Source: Prionace glauca (lineage: Eukaryota > Chordata > Chondrichthyes > Carcharhiniformes > Carcharhinidae). Taken from it: a stretch of DNA of 64,000 nt. Within the stretch, counting starts at the first letter, position 1. Each line of letters begins with the position of its first letter. The translations under genes were made by a program, and so were the position numbers. The stretch spans positions 42,350,103-42,414,102 of the forward strand of contig CM075760.1 of the NCBI GenBank assembly GCA_037974335.1, in the 5' to 3' direction. Shown one piece after another: positions 32,680 to 43,973 of the stretch. Under the pieces are notes generated by a model, which was not told the origin of the DNA, did not search any database, and was given only the letters and a program-made list of their open reading frames with translations.

Positions 32680-32760
32680 CATTTTCAAATAAACTTCATT
32701 GCAGTGTTAATGTAATCCTCCTTGTAACACCGATAAATAAACATTAAAACAAAAAAAAAA
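32680..32760 (+). mobile_element. Retroelement tail with poly(A)
   Basis: 'cttcattgcagtgttaatg' through 'aataaataaacattaaaac' to a run of A is a widespread L2-type/SINE tail. The inverted partner region (about 42200-42240) lacks it, so it is an insertion in the left arm only. Confidence 0.6.
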
Positions 32761-33791
32761 CATGGAGAAGAAGCTACAGATGGTATTAAACAGATACAGA
32801 CTCCGAGGTTTATTTACAAGAAGCAGGTTTCAGAACACAAGGCGGTACATGTAAGCCTGCACACATCATTGTCGACAACACAGTTCAAACACACATGGCT
32901 CCGTTCAGTGACTCTTCAAACCTTTAGCTTTAACCTCAGTGATAGTGTTTAAGAGAGACTGGGAAAGATGGTGAGGGAATGAGAGAGCATTATACTCAGC
33001 GGAGAATTGAGCAAATGGGAGTATTTTCTGTGGAGCAGCAATTCTGTTCAGAAGTGATTGTCAGACTTGTATCCAATCAAGGCAGGTTTGGAAAAGGTTG
33101 AAAAGGAGCAGAGACAATCAGCTCGCCCCTCAATGCGTGACTGGATGGCGGCATTTCCCCTGATCTTTATGCAGTGGAGGGAGCGATTAACAGACTGCGG
33201 TTTGAGCAGTCGACTATTAGACGATGCGATGGCTCATGCCAAACTGTAATATGGATAATCTATAAGTAATTTTCAGAAACAAGTGGATAAATATTTGACC
33301 AGCAAATGGAATTTTTAAGAATATAAGATACATTGAATGCAAGTGCCGATAAAGAATAAGTGGATAACCCATCAACTGAGACAGTACGTGAGCAATGGGC
33401 CGAATGGTCTCTGTTAGTGCTACAACAATTTACGGTTCCAAGATTATGAACGGTTCTTTTCAATTAGAAAGACGCCACAGCACAATTCTTGCAAAACAAT
33501 TTACTTTGTTGCTGCAGTGAGGAAGGAGATGCTCGGAAGCAGTGACGGTTCAAGTGGTTTCTGGGTTGAGAAACAGCCAATTGCTGAGTGGCACCGTGAG
33601 AAACGTCAGATACCGATATCCCATAATTATCCAATCGGTGACAGTGTGGCCCTTCGGTCTCACATTGAATGGGGGAATGTGAAGCTCTCGCCGCTCCTCT
33701 CCTTCCCCAGCATTCAGAGTCTGGGCCTCAGCTGCAAGTCCCAGTTTAGAGAGTAGATCCTGATTGATGCTCTTGTGTATCTTCATCAATC

Positions 33792-34220
33792 ATGAAGAGA
33801 AACCCCCGCAAAGAGTTATTTCCAGTTGGAGCTCTGATGCTGCTGATATTGTGTGAGTTTATTGATTTACTCAGACTGATTATTTTTAACAATCTCTTCG
33901 TAACGTATAGTTTATGAGTGATTTTCTTCTGTTCACAGCTGTTCAGTGTGAGGATCAGAGCTCTCATCCTGAGCAGGTCGTGTCTCGGGAAGGGGAGCGG
34001 GTTGAACTCAAGTGTCGGCTCTCTGTTGCTACAGGCGATACAGTAGCCTGGTACAGACAAACACTGAGAGAACCTCCGGCATTTATCGCCTCCATTTACC
34101 AGGGGAATTCGACCAAAGGAAGTTACACACTGTCCTTTGACCGAGTAAAGAATTCCTACACCATTTCTATAGATGAGACGACGGTTCTGTTCTCCGGAAT
34201 GTATCTCTGTGCGAAGCAGA
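33792..34220 (+). CDS. TCR V segment, two exons
   Basis: Exon 1 (33792-33852) encodes MKRNPRKELFPVGALMLLIL, with donor gtgagt. Exon 2 starts at 33939 after 'tgttcacag' and the joined frame reads SVQCEDQSSHPEQVVS. The V domain has Cys (ELKCRLS), Trp in VAWYRQTLREPPAF, and Cys in GMYLCAKQ. The 86-bp leader intron is typical. The total is about 114 codons, fully open. A 23-spacer signal follows. In the inverted partner (40259-40441) only a damaged leader exon and a few V bases survive. The domain is most like an alpha/delta V, but gamma is not excluded from sequence alone. Confidence 0.85.
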
Positions 34221-34259
34221 CACAGTGAGACAAAGAGCGGATCCCCCTGTACAATATCC
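34221..34259 (+). other. 23-spacer recombination signal
   Basis: Heptamer CACAGTG (34221-34227) is perfect; the 23-bp spacer is followed by nonamer ACAATATCC (34251-34259), a two-base departure from ACAAAAACC. Confidence 0.9.
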
Positions 34260-34679
34260 TGTTCACTGCTGTGTCTCCGCTGCACTTTTAAGTTTTCTGC
34301 AAATCAGAAATTGATGTTCTTGAATGTTACTTTCCCACATTTAATGTTCTATCTAGATAGCGTTCTAACATCCTAAAGTTGTCATTAAAGATGCAGATTA
34401 TCGAAGCATATTAAGTTTTTTTTTAAAAAAACTGTTTCGTTGTTCCAAAAGCAAATTAAAGAGACAGGCAGAAAAATCTGTCTGTCAATTATCTAAATAA
34501 ATATTCTAGAAAAAGATAGGTAAATAGACAGATTGATAAGAGGTAGAGATGTTCAGAGTCAGATGCAGACAGACAGGTGGATAGACTGATCGTTAACTTC
34601 CTTTTGCCAGTATGCCTAAGAACTTTATTTAATTATCCCAGTATGTATCTTTGTATTAATTTTGTTCTTGTTTTCACAG

Positions 34680-34959
34680 CTGTGTCTTGTCACTCGAAGA
34701 CACTTCAGATATCGATGTATCGGGTAAATCAAGGACAGACCATCTCTCTCCATCACAATATTACTGTTACTGGGAATGAGTTTGTATTTTGATACCGACA
34801 ATTCACTGATCAATCTCCAGAGTATCTCGTTTCCACATTCAGAGATGAAACAACTGAGGGAAGATTTAAAGTATCTGTGGACAGTGAGAAAGGATCCACC
34901 GGTCTCACTGTTAACACGGTCGACCTGTGTGATGCTGTGGTGGATACAGTGCAGTGAGA
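34680..34959 (+). pseudogene. TCR V pseudogene
   Basis: After an acceptor ('tgttttcacag') the exon reads AVSCHSKTLQISMYRVNQGQ, then ISLHHNITVTGNEFVF, a TGA at 34790-34792 where Trp is expected, then YRQFTDQSPEYLVSTFRDET and a framework-3 run to TVDLCDAVVD. The first conserved Cys is His (SLHHN) and the second lies out of frame. I could not place a leader exon. A heptamer CACAGTG remains at 34960. A CR1 lies about 260 bp downstream. Confidence 0.8.
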
Positions 34960-34998
34960 CACAGTGAAACAGAGAGATGCAAAGCCTGAAAAATAACT
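34960..34998 (+). other. Recombination signal of the V pseudogene
   Basis: Heptamer CACAGTG (34960-34966) is intact. An A-rich nonamer (aaaaataac, 34989-34997) follows after 22 bp, or aaaataact after 23. Confidence 0.65.
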
Positions 34999-35221
34999 CA
35001 CTCGACATGGGGACTGTGGAGCCAAAAATCCCATGGCCGTTAGCAGAGAGCATGTTTCAAGCCATATCGATAGAAAATGTTCTTCTTGTGAGTTATATGA
35101 TGGAATTAAAACAATATATTTTATTGTTTCTAACAATAGAACTTGCAGAAAAACCCACATTAGAAATATACAAATTACTCCTTGACTCATCAGAAAACAG
35201 ACAAATGATCTTGTATCAATA

Positions 35222-36476
35222 TCAGGATGTGTCTAGGGCAGTGGATGGAGGAGAGCCGGTGGATGTGGTCTTTCTGGATTTTCAGAAGGCGTTTGACAAG
35301 GTACCTCACAAGAGGTTATTGCAGAAGGTCAGGGGACATGGAGTTGGGGGTAGGGTGTTAGCGTGGATAGAGGATTGGTTGTCAAATAGGAGGCAGAGAG
35401 TGGGGGTCAATGGATGCTATTCGGATTGGCGGTTGGTGACTAGTGGGGTGCCCCAGGGGTCGGTGCTAGGGCCTCAGCTATTTACCATTTATATAGATGA
35501 TCTGGAGGAGGGAACCGAGTGCAGGGTGTCGAAATTTGCTGATGACACCAAGATTGGGGGAAAGGCAAATTGTGCGGAGGGTGTGGAGAGTCTGCAGAAG
35601 GATCTAGATAGGCTGGGCGAATGGGCCAGGAAATGGCAAATGGAATTTAATGTTGGCAAGTGTGAGGTGGTCCACTTTGGTAGGAGGAATGGTAGGAAGG
35701 ACTATTACTTACGGGGCGAAAAACTGCAGCAGGCGACGGTGCAGAGGGACCTCGGGGTCCTTGTGCATGAGTCGCAAAAACCCAGCTTGCAGGTGCAGCA
35801 GGTGGTCAGGAAGGCGAATGGGATGCTGGCCTTCATAGCGAAGGGGATTGAATATAAAAGTAGGGAGGTCTTGCTGCAGCTGTATAGGGCATTGGTGAGG
35901 CCGCAGCTGGAGTACTGTGTGCAGTTTTGGGCGCCGCACCTGCGCAAGGATGTTTTGGCCCTGGAGGGAGTGCAGAGGAGGTTTACTCGGCTGATACCGG
36001 AGTTGAGGGGATTGAGCTATGAGGAGAGGCTGAATAAACTAGGCTTGTACTCGTTAGAGTTTAGAAGAATGAGGGGAGATCTCATTGAGACGTATAAGAT
36101 GATGAATGGGATGGATAGGATAGAGGTGGAGAGACTCTTCCCGCTCAAAAAAGACAGTAGGACTAGGGGGCACAGCCTCAAGATAAAGGGGGGGGGCGGT
36201 TTAGAACAGAGTTGAGGAGGAACTTCTTCACTCAAAGGGTGGTGAATCTCTGGAATTCTCTGCCCGTTGAAGTGGTGGAGGCTGCCTCGCTAAATATTTT
36301 TAAGAAACGGGTTGATGGGTTTTTGATAAGAGAAGGGATTAAGGGTTATGGGGAGAGGGCGGGAAGGTGGAGCTGAGTCACGACAGATCAGCCATGATCT
36401 TATTGAATGGCGGGGCATGCTCGAAGGGCCAGATGGCCTACTCCTGCTCCTATTTCTTATGTTCTTATGTTCTTAT
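35222..36476 (+). mobile_element. CR1 LINE, largest open RT frame in the window
   Basis: The CR1 part of an open frame (about 35223-36215) covers most of the RT domain: VDVVFLDFQKAFDKVPHKRL, WIEDWLSNRRQRVGVNG, TSGVPQGSVLGPQLFTIYID, KFADDTKIGG (catalytic Asp pair) and LYRALVRPQLEYCVQFWAP. The frame ends at a poly-G run (about 36188), where the copy at 14373-15230 stays open with fewer G. The 3' end has the (TTCTTATG)n tail. It is 5' truncated with no endonuclease domain. Its near identity to the 14 kb copy suggests recent activity of this family. Confidence 0.95.
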
Positions 36477-38160
36477 CAAGCAGCAAATGGAGAAAACTAA
36501 AAACAATAACAAAGGTATCAGATATAGAAGTACTAACATCGAAGTAATAAAATCCATAATAAACTGCCGCAATATAAACCCAGCGATATCATACAACAAC
36601 ATTCGAGAACAACATAGAGGATCATTGCTTCACCGATGACGTTCCCTTTCGCTAAACCTTGTAGAACCGTCAGTTCCCCCTGTAACAGGTGACAGCTGGA
36701 GTTACAGGAAATATCTGTGCGTCTTGTCACCACAAACCGCAGTGAATTTAGAGCAAGAGCTTATAAGTGAATTACGGAAGACCCAGCACAGAAGGTCTTC
36801 TGGACAAGAAGCTTTGGGTGCGGCCTTCTGGCTACTGAGATGTGTTCTTCACCTCGTCACCAAATGTTGAACATCACGGTCTCAATTCTTCTAATATACC
36901 TAATGACAGGTGGGGAGAACAGGAGAGTTTCCTGCTCACACATACTGCAGGAGGTAATGAAAACCACTGCAGTAATTTGTCTGGCAGAATCATGGAGCAA
37001 TCTAATGGAAATCTGTGGTCACTTAGCACCACGTCAGGGCATGATGCAGAGGATGAGGTGGGGACAGGAGGCTCAGAGAGTGATCTCTATACAGCATTGT
37101 ATTCTAATGCCATTGGGTAATTTGAGTAAGTCGTTCAGGACAATATGGATCGTCCAAATGGCTCCTCAATGTAGCAGAAAGAGAAAGAGCGAGGCTGGGA
37201 GGAAAGGGAGAAAGAGAGGGGGAAAGGTGTCCATTATTTGGTTCAAATTTGTGACAAGTTAAATGAAACCGGCACATATTTAAATTCCCTAATCCCTTTA
37301 CTCCAGGGTCAGAGTGACGAGAATTTCTGATTGAGAATTAAACATTCTCACTGCCTCCTGCGGTGATGAAGTTTGTAACCACAACAACTATAATGAAAAT
37401 GAAATTCCTTAGGTTCGCAAGTCCCATTTGACCTCTGGAGTCTGTGAAAGGCGCTACATCATTAAAAGTACGATCTCTTTTTTCGAGGGATACCTGTTTG
37501 TACAGGTTGCGTTCATTGTCTTTCTGTTTCCAAGGGGAACCGATAATGTTTATCTTTAATTTCATTTTCGTTATTTCAGTTTGTTTTTTTTTCCCAGAAT
37601 ACGTTAATGAATGGTCACCACGCACTGGGACTTCTTGGATTCTTTCTTCAGTCCCTTCAGAGATTCTTTCCCCTCCAGGAGAAACCGGCAGTCTATCCGG
37701 AACCACACTCCGGGAACTTACCGAGGAGACAGCGCAGTGTTTAGAAATGCTGCACCGTCAGAGCTGTCAGCCTCTCGATGACCTGTTAAATCTGGGGTAT
37801 CGTCTTCCCTCTCAGCTGAAGGTGCCACATGGTCACTGTTTCCAAAAACAGCAAGAGAAACATCCTGTTCGGAATGTGTTCACCAATCACAATGACTGAC
37901 ACAGACAGAGCACTACAATATTACTGAATGAAATAATATCATTGTGAATCCAAAAATAGCTGCTGTGTTTATTACATAAAACACTTCGGGACATTAAAAC
38001 TTACAAAGATATTCTCAAGCTCATTCTTTTAAGTGTCCCGGTGTTTTAATTTTGCAATATATTTGTTATTCATAAAAATATTCTCAGTAAAAGATTGAGA
38101 AATCACCACGATTTCAGGTTCCATTTCAGACTGACTCTGATCACAATGTTTGCCTCACGT
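36477..38160. other. Spacer in the V array; one orphan leader-like exon, one unknown frame
   Basis: At 36873-36910 a frame reads MLNITVSILLIYLMTG up to a donor-like 'gtgggg', similar to a V leader exon, but I find no V exon within reach. At 37444-37899 a 151-codon frame on the plus strand has an acceptor-like 'tttttttcccag' inside it and reads GTTLRELTEETAQCLEMLHR among others; no known domain was recognised. A gene in this stretch cannot be supported. Confidence 0.35.
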
Positions 38161-38186
38161 TCTATTATGTTGAGTGAAGCTCTGAC

Positions 38187-38225
38187 AGTTTTTGTACAGG
38201 TTCAGCCCAGCTCTGAGTCTCTGTG
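38187..38225 (-). other. 23-spacer recombination signal
   Basis: Minus strand: heptamer CACAGAG (38219-38225), 23-bp spacer, nonamer ACAAAAACT (38187-38195). The first three heptamer bases, the critical ones, are kept. Confidence 0.88.
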
Positions 38226-39139
38226 GGTCTCAGTGCGCAGTAATACACCCCGGAGTCTGTCAGCTCTGTTTTAGACACTTGCAGCGGGACGGTGCGGGTT
38301 GTTTCATTGAGCTCCGCTGTAAAACGGTCCCCTGGGGATGCCTCTGTGTTGTATCTGTCTCTCCTCAGCAGAAACGCCATGGACCCGCTCGAATACTGAC
38401 GGTACCAGAATAAATAAGCAATGCTACCACTTGTAGCTGTGTAATTACAGAGTAACTGAGCAACATCTCCTTCAGTGACGGTGACTGCAGCCGGTGTCTG
38501 TGAAACAGAATCTCCTCCACAATGTCCTGTAAGAACGCAAAGAAATATTAAACCAAACAATTCGATTTCACTCTGCTCCCAACCCCACCCCGAGCCCCCC
38601 AACCCCACCCCTCACCCCCAGAATCTGCCGTATTCTTGAACAATAATCTCAGAAAGAAATCACACAGCACAACAAAACATATATTTCACAGTTCAGCCGA
38701 TGGAAAGAGGTGTTTGCAACGTTTAAATAAAACTTCCACCATAAACATTCTGTTCTTTCTAAAGAGATCAGTTCCTCGCCTTCAGTCCCTATAACTGGAA
38801 ACAGCTCACGGTCTGTCTGTTTGAAATGTGGCGTTTGCCAAACTCATCCACTAGTATCAGAGGAGCTTCAATCTGAGCCCAACTCATTCTCATTCCAAGA
38901 GGGAATTGTGCCTAATCCCAACAATGCTCAGCGTTGAGACCAGCGAGATCCTGATAATTTTTCGATGTTGTGATCAATCCATTCCCTGATCACCCACCCA
39001 CTCCCACTTGCATTGAGCGAACCGCCTGACAGAATATATTATGTGGTAGTGATGTATAACACAGAAGTGAGCAACTTGTGAACCTACCGGTTAAAAGAAC
39101 AGTCGCTATGATGAATACATACAAAGTAACAGGAGACAT
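38226..39139 (-). CDS. TCR V segment, two exons with long leader intron
   Basis: Exon 1 (39139 down to 39088) encodes MSPVTLYVFIIATVLLT with donor gtaggt. Exon 2 (38526 down to 38226) follows acceptor 'gcgttcttacag' and continues GHCGGDSVSQTPAAVTVTEG. Conserved residues: Cys in QLLCNYTATSG, Trp in LFWYRQYSSGS, Cys in DSGVYYCALRP. The leader intron is 561 bp, longer than the 86 and 95 bp of two other V genes here. About 117 codons, fully open, with a 23-spacer signal. It lies in the centre of the inverted duplication and points opposite to its neighbours at 31.8-34.2 kb. The VYYCAL ending and acidic FR1 resemble TRD/TRA V domains. Confidence 0.88.
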
Positions 39140-39825
39140 GTTTGCAGAGAGCTGGAAGCGGATTTGACCCTAATGGGTTGAAGTGTTTTAGTCAAGAGCT
39201 GGGAAGAGGTTGAGTCATATCCGGGCCCACGTTGATTGGTTCACCACTGAAAACATCATCAGATAACATCCAATTGGCTTCAAGCTCCTTTGATCTCCAA
39301 TTCAAGCAATGAACTCACAGTTCCTTCATTTCCAATTCGGCCTCTTGGCGGAAGGACAATAGCATAAAAATGAATTTGGTCATCCCAGTCCAAAGGATTA
39401 CATTCCTCTTCAGCCGTCATTTCAGGCAACGACCGGTCCCCCGAGTCTTGATGGCTCTGTTTCCTCATGGAGAATGACAGCATTCATCGTAACAGCAACA
39501 TAATGGTTTGTTTTCAATCATGTTTGGGATAGCAGCTATGATACGGGAGAGGATGAATGTTTAGCTGAAACATTTACTTCATAACAGGGGATGGAATAAT
39601 GAATGGGCTGCGATATTTCCATTTCATTGTAGTTTATGAAATCCTCTTTCAGACAGGGAAATATATCTTGCCTCCCCATTCAACAACTGGTTAATCTGCA
39701 AGTTTCATTGTGATAAATAATAAAATGTGTTTTAAGTCCATCATGTTACTTGCAACCAGAACATTTTATATCGATATTGTTTGATATAGCAATACCGATA
39801 CAAAACAAAGTAATCCCTGTCAGTG

Positions 39826-40258
39826 TTTGAAGTCTCATAACACCAAATTAAAGTCCAATAGATTTATTTGGTAGCACAAACCACTAGCTTTCGGAGCGCT
39901 GTCCCTTTATCAGGCGAATGGGAATTCTGTCTGTACCAGGATATGGTGCCGTTTGTAAAAACGGAGCGCCGACTGCTAGATTCAACCCGGTCGAACCAAC
40001 CTGCTCATGTTGGGAGCTCTGACGCTCTTTACTCCGAGGGTAGTTCTTTACTCAGAGGGTAGTAAGGGTGTGGAATGCCCTGCCTGCAGCAGTTGTGGAC
40101 TAGCCAACTTTAAGGGCGTTCAAATGGTCAGTGGATAGGCATATGGATAACATTGGAATAGTTTAGGTTAGAGGGTCATTAGATTGGTTCCACTGGTCGG
40201 CACAACATCGAGGGCCGAAGGGCCTGTACTGCGCTGTAATGTTCTATGTTCTATGACA
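39826..40258 (+). mobile_element. PLE end and LINE 3' end inserted in a V segment
   Basis: 39826-39940 matches a PLE end ('agtccaatagatttatttgg', 'agctttcggagcgctgt'). 40020-40258 is a CR1-like LINE 3' end ('ttctttactcagagggtag', 'gaagggcctgtactgcgctg') with an 8-bp tail 'ttctatgttctatg'. The LINE tail abuts the first bases of a V exon, whose remainder is missing. Confidence 0.75.
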
Positions 40259-40441
40259 CTGACCGGCTATGAACAAAGATCACTCACAAACTACATGGTG
40301 TGAAGAAATTGTTAAAAACAACAGATCTGATTAGAAAAATCAACTCACACAATAGCAGCAGGGTCAGAGCTCCAAGAGGAAACAGGTATTTGGTTGGGAG
40401 GGGGGCAGTGAGATGGGGGCAGTGGGAGGGGGTTGCTTCAT
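40259..40441 (-). pseudogene. TCR V remnant: damaged leader exon only
   Basis: The ATG at 40441 and donor gtgagt after 40349 match exon 1 of the 33792 V gene, but an expanded C-rich segment shifts the frame before GALTLLLLC-like codons. The intron and acceptor ('tgttcatag') remain. Only about 8-12 bases of the V exon persist before the LINE at 40258. Confidence 0.78.
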
Positions 40442-41239
40442 GATAATAAAGGTGCACAAGAAGATCAATCCGGGTCTGATTTTCAGACTGGGACTTGCAG
40501 CCGGGGCCTGGACTCTGAAATGTGGGAAGGGAAAGGAGAGGCGAGAATTTTCCATTCCCCCCTTCAATGTGAGACTGAGGGTCCACATTATCACCGATTG
40601 GACTATTATGGGATGTCGGTCTCTGACGTTGCTCACGGTGCCACTGAGAGATTGGCTGTTTCTCAAACCATTGTCCACTTGAACCGTCAATGACCCCCCG
40701 GCCCTCTCTGCACCCTATGTGCAGCAACAGAGTACATTGTTTCACAACGGCTGTGCTCTGTTATCCTTCTAAATGAACACAGCAGTTCATCGTCTGAGAA
40801 TTATAGAGTCTTAAAGAACAAACAGATGCCATTCGGCCCATTGCTCGCGTACTGTCTCTGTTGAAGGGTATCCACTTATTCCTAACCAACAGCTTGTTTT
40901 CAATATTGATTATATATATATTTCTCATTCCGTTTACTGCCCAAATATTAAATATCTTTGTAAATTACTTCTACATTATGTCTCCATTACAGATTGGCAT
41001 GGATCATCGCAATTTCTAACATCGTCTGCTCAAAACACAAGTCTTCTAATCGCTCCCTCCACTTTCATAGAGTTAGCCTGAAATGCTGCCATCCATTCAC
41101 CCCCTGCGAGACCAGCCGGATTAATTCTGTTTCTTCTTAACCTTTTCCAAACTTGAATTGATCGGGTAGAAGTCTGCCAACCACTTCTGAACAGAGATTC
41201 TGCTCTGTCCGGTATGGGGGTGAAAATGCCCCAGTTGGT

Positions 41240-42240
41240 CAAGTGGCACTTCCCTCAACACTGTGCTTCCTTATCCCAACTCCACGTTTTCCAGTGTCTC
41301 ACACACTGTCTGTCAGGTTAACACTGAAAGAGGAAAGAGTCTCCCGCTCAGCACTGCACATTCTCAACCCAACTCTATCTTTCCCAATCTCTCTCACACA
41401 CTGTCTCTGAGGTTAACACGAAACGAACGAAGAATCAATAAACTGATCCAAGTGTTGCGAACTGTGCTCGCGAGAATGATGTGTTCAGCGTTAGACTTGT
41501 AGCCTTGCTTTCTGAAATCTGTGTTGTGAGTAAATATTTGATTATTGATATGTTTAATATCATTGGCAGCTTCTTCTCCTTCTGACCCGAGTCCTTTCTC
41601 TCCTTTGATTCAGTAAAATAATAATTACTTCTTATTTTCTGGCTCATTTCCTCTAGTTTTTGTTTTGCTATGGGTTAAACAGAGGCAGCATTTTCATGAA
41701 CTGAGTTGTATGTCTGTTAGTTACAGAATTGCATTCATTCACCTGTCTGAACAATCCCGCCAGATGGGGACATTTGGTTTCCCGCATTTATCATATTCAG
41801 TCCATAAATTGTTGCATTATTTGATTTATTTTATAGCGATAGGGTGGGTTGGACGGTGGTGGGTGGATGGGGTGAGAGTTCTCCTGAGAAGGAGATACCC
41901 AATATTAAGCAATAGAATGAACAGGTTGAGAGAGAGTCTGTATCATATGACGCATGCTGTGTCTGTAACTCTGCAGACGGAAACACCCACTTTTGGGGCA
42001 GAAATTGCCCCTCCCACTGCGCGGCAGGTCCAACAAACCCCGGACGAGAGAATAACATGCCCAATAACAGAAGGCAGTCAGTATGGGTCAGAGCGCCAGC
42101 AGCAAAGACAGCTGACAATGCTGCTGTTATTTCTTCATATTTTCAATTCAGAGCAGCGAAGAGTTATTAACCAGTGCGCCCCCTGACGGAAGTTCTGAAA
42201 CTTTCAATGTTGGGATAACGAGCAAAGTACAAATTTATTA
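41240..42240. other. Non-coding; short two-copy direct repeat
   Basis: Two related segments of about 60 bp, at 41270-41330 and 41364-41425, share 'caacccaactc'-type starts and 'cacacactgtctctgaggttaac'. No gene is recognised. The long frame at 41665-42186 has no domain signature. Confidence 0.45.
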
Positions 42241-42321
42241 ATGGGGCAGTTTCCAGTGCCCGAGTTTTAGGAGATATGTTTCAGAAAATTCAGCCGTTTA
42301 AATATCTCGTAAATACTAAAC

Positions 42322-42615
42322 ATTAGTTACCAGTGGGACTTAGCCGTCGCTGGCTGGCCAGCATTTATCGCCCATCCTTATTTGCCCTTCGAGAGCAGTT
42401 GAGAGTCAACCACATTGCTGTGGCTCTGGAATCACATGTAGACCAGACCAGGTAAGGGCGGCAGATTTCCTTCCCGAAAGGACATGAGTTAATCAGATGA
42501 GTTTTCAGATAATGGTTTCATGGTCATCAGTAAATTCTGAATTCCGGCTCTCCCCAACACGAACTGAGTTTCTGGATTAATAGTTTCGCGATAATATCAC
42601 GGAGCCACCCCCTCT
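42322..42615 (-). mobile_element. tRNA-derived SINE, near full length
   Basis: Read on the minus strand it starts near 'ggggtggctccgtgatatta', passes 'gtgttggggagagccggaat', 'tgaccatgaaaccattatc', 'acctggtctggtctacatg' and ends 'gataaatgctggccagcc'. It interrupts the right duplication arm; the left arm is continuous here ('gataaataaagagagac' near 32510), so it inserted after the duplication. Confidence 0.82.
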
Positions 42616-42957
42616 TTATTTATCATATCACTTGATTTTTACTCTGTCTATTACACTCGGTACTTTTCAATCTCGATCTCTATTTCAACACTTTCCTCAT
42701 TTTCTGTCCACTCCTCCGACAATAACTGAACTTTCCTCTGTCCTGTTTTCCAATCATTCAGTCTAGTTTACATGCTCCCTCTTTCCTCTTTACCATTTCT
42801 GTTTTCAACTCTCTTCATTTCTGACGGAATTTTAATAATTAGATTCTATATTTTATTTTCAGTTGCGTCATTTCCTTTTTTTGACTATTTTAAAATAATC
42901 CCATCACTCCCTCCGCCGACATTGCAGACACACAAAGTGGATCTCACAATCGGTGCA

Positions 42958-42996
42958 GGTTTTTGTATGGGACCCCCCTGTGTTTGTTACACTGTG
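42958..42996 (-). other. 23-spacer recombination signal, canonical
   Basis: Minus strand: heptamer CACAGTG (42990-42996), 23-bp spacer, nonamer ACAAAAACC (42958-42966). The spacer differs from its partner at 32164-32186 at only a few bases. Confidence 0.95.
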
Positions 42997-43329
42997 GCCC
43001 ACGGCACAGAGATAGGTGGCGGTGTCTGTAACTCTGGCGTCTCTCACAGTCAGGGCACTGAATTTGTAGCCTTCCCCGATTGAGGCAGTGATCCTCTCGC
43101 TTTGATCGGTTTCTCTTCTGGCCGTCACCAGATGCTGGGGTGGCTGATTCGGGGACTGTCTGTACCAATGCAATCTGTTAAACGCAGAGGTGGTGGTGCA
43201 GTTGATGGATATGGTTTCCTCTTCGCTGACAACCTCCCACCGAGGGAGCTGCATCACCTCATCTGCTCCAGTCAATCCCGTGAAGATCAGAGTGAAAAGC
43301 AGCAAAGAGAATCTGTAAATTCGGAACAT
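42997..43329 (-). CDS. TCR V segment, leader fused to V exon (partner of 31824)
   Basis: This is a 111-codon open exon, the same length as its inverted partner. Leader MFRIYRFSLLLFTLIFTGLT runs into GADEVMQLPRWEVV without an intron. Cys44 (SINC), Trp55 (LHWYRQSPNQPP) and Cys108 (TATYLCAVG) are in place. Differences from the partner cluster in CDR1, CDR2 and FR1 charged residues. Both frames have stayed open since the duplication, which suggests that both are used. It points toward the centre of the duplication, opposite to the 31824 gene, so the two would need different rearrangement modes (deletion versus inversion) with one J cluster. Confidence 0.88.
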
Positions 43330-43973
43330 TTTTCAGATCATATGAAATTCCTGCTCAAGCAATTTTCCAAGGACTTCAGTTTAGAATTAGGATATGTATA
43401 TAATATTCACACGAAATAACAAGGAGCCAAAAACCCGCTCCAGTTGTAACTGTGGCGTCTCTCTGTCGAGCTGATGAAAGAAGCTGAGACTCGAGCTTTA
43501 TCCGCTCACGGATGTCGATTCTACTGGAATCAGAGATGGAGAATTGAAACCGGAATAAATAAACCCCATCGGTAACCCCATGTTTCCGGTTACCAATCTC
43601 GCCCCACGTGTCTAACTCGGAAACCATTCTCCCTATCAGAACACTGACTGAACCCAGCTCGGGGTGAATCCATTCACTGGCTGCCGGCTCACAAGCTACT
43701 AACCCCACAGCACCACCGCGGGCACAGGGAAATGCAGTGAGAGCATCCCGAGGCAAAATATACAGGGTGAAGTTTAAAACGGATGTTTTCAAATATCCAA
43801 TTCCTGTTTTACAGAACAGGCAAAGGAAATGCTCAACATTTGGGCTGTTTGGAGAATATTCATAACAAGTAATTGTGAACCGAACACATTTCATATTTAC
43901 TTTAATTTTACAAACGCGATTTAAAATGAAATTTTAAGTATTCAATCGGTCTGATTTATTTCTGTTTGAGCAG

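Larger units (their letters stand above)
29590..33960 (+). repeat. Left arm of a large inverted duplication
   Basis: This arm pairs, inverted, with 40258-45075. Matching landmarks, left to right here: a 3' flank with 'ccaccagagggagctctc' (29630), the V relic on the minus strand at 30905, the intronless V at 31824, a non-coding block at 33030-33240, and the leader exon at 33792. The left arm has its own insertions (PLE piece 29995-30460; tail at 32680-32760). Confidence 0.88.

Noticed and set aside
34977-36215. A 412-codon frame seeming to fuse V-region DNA to a reverse transcriptase
   Set aside because: The first 80 or so codons are V flank read in an arbitrary frame; the CR1 begins at about 35222. 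It is read-through of an insertion, not a fusion gene.
43376-43894. Minus-strand frame of 172 codons upstream of the V at 43329
   Set aside because: It is the flank of the inverted duplication; the homologous left-arm region does not preserve the frame.
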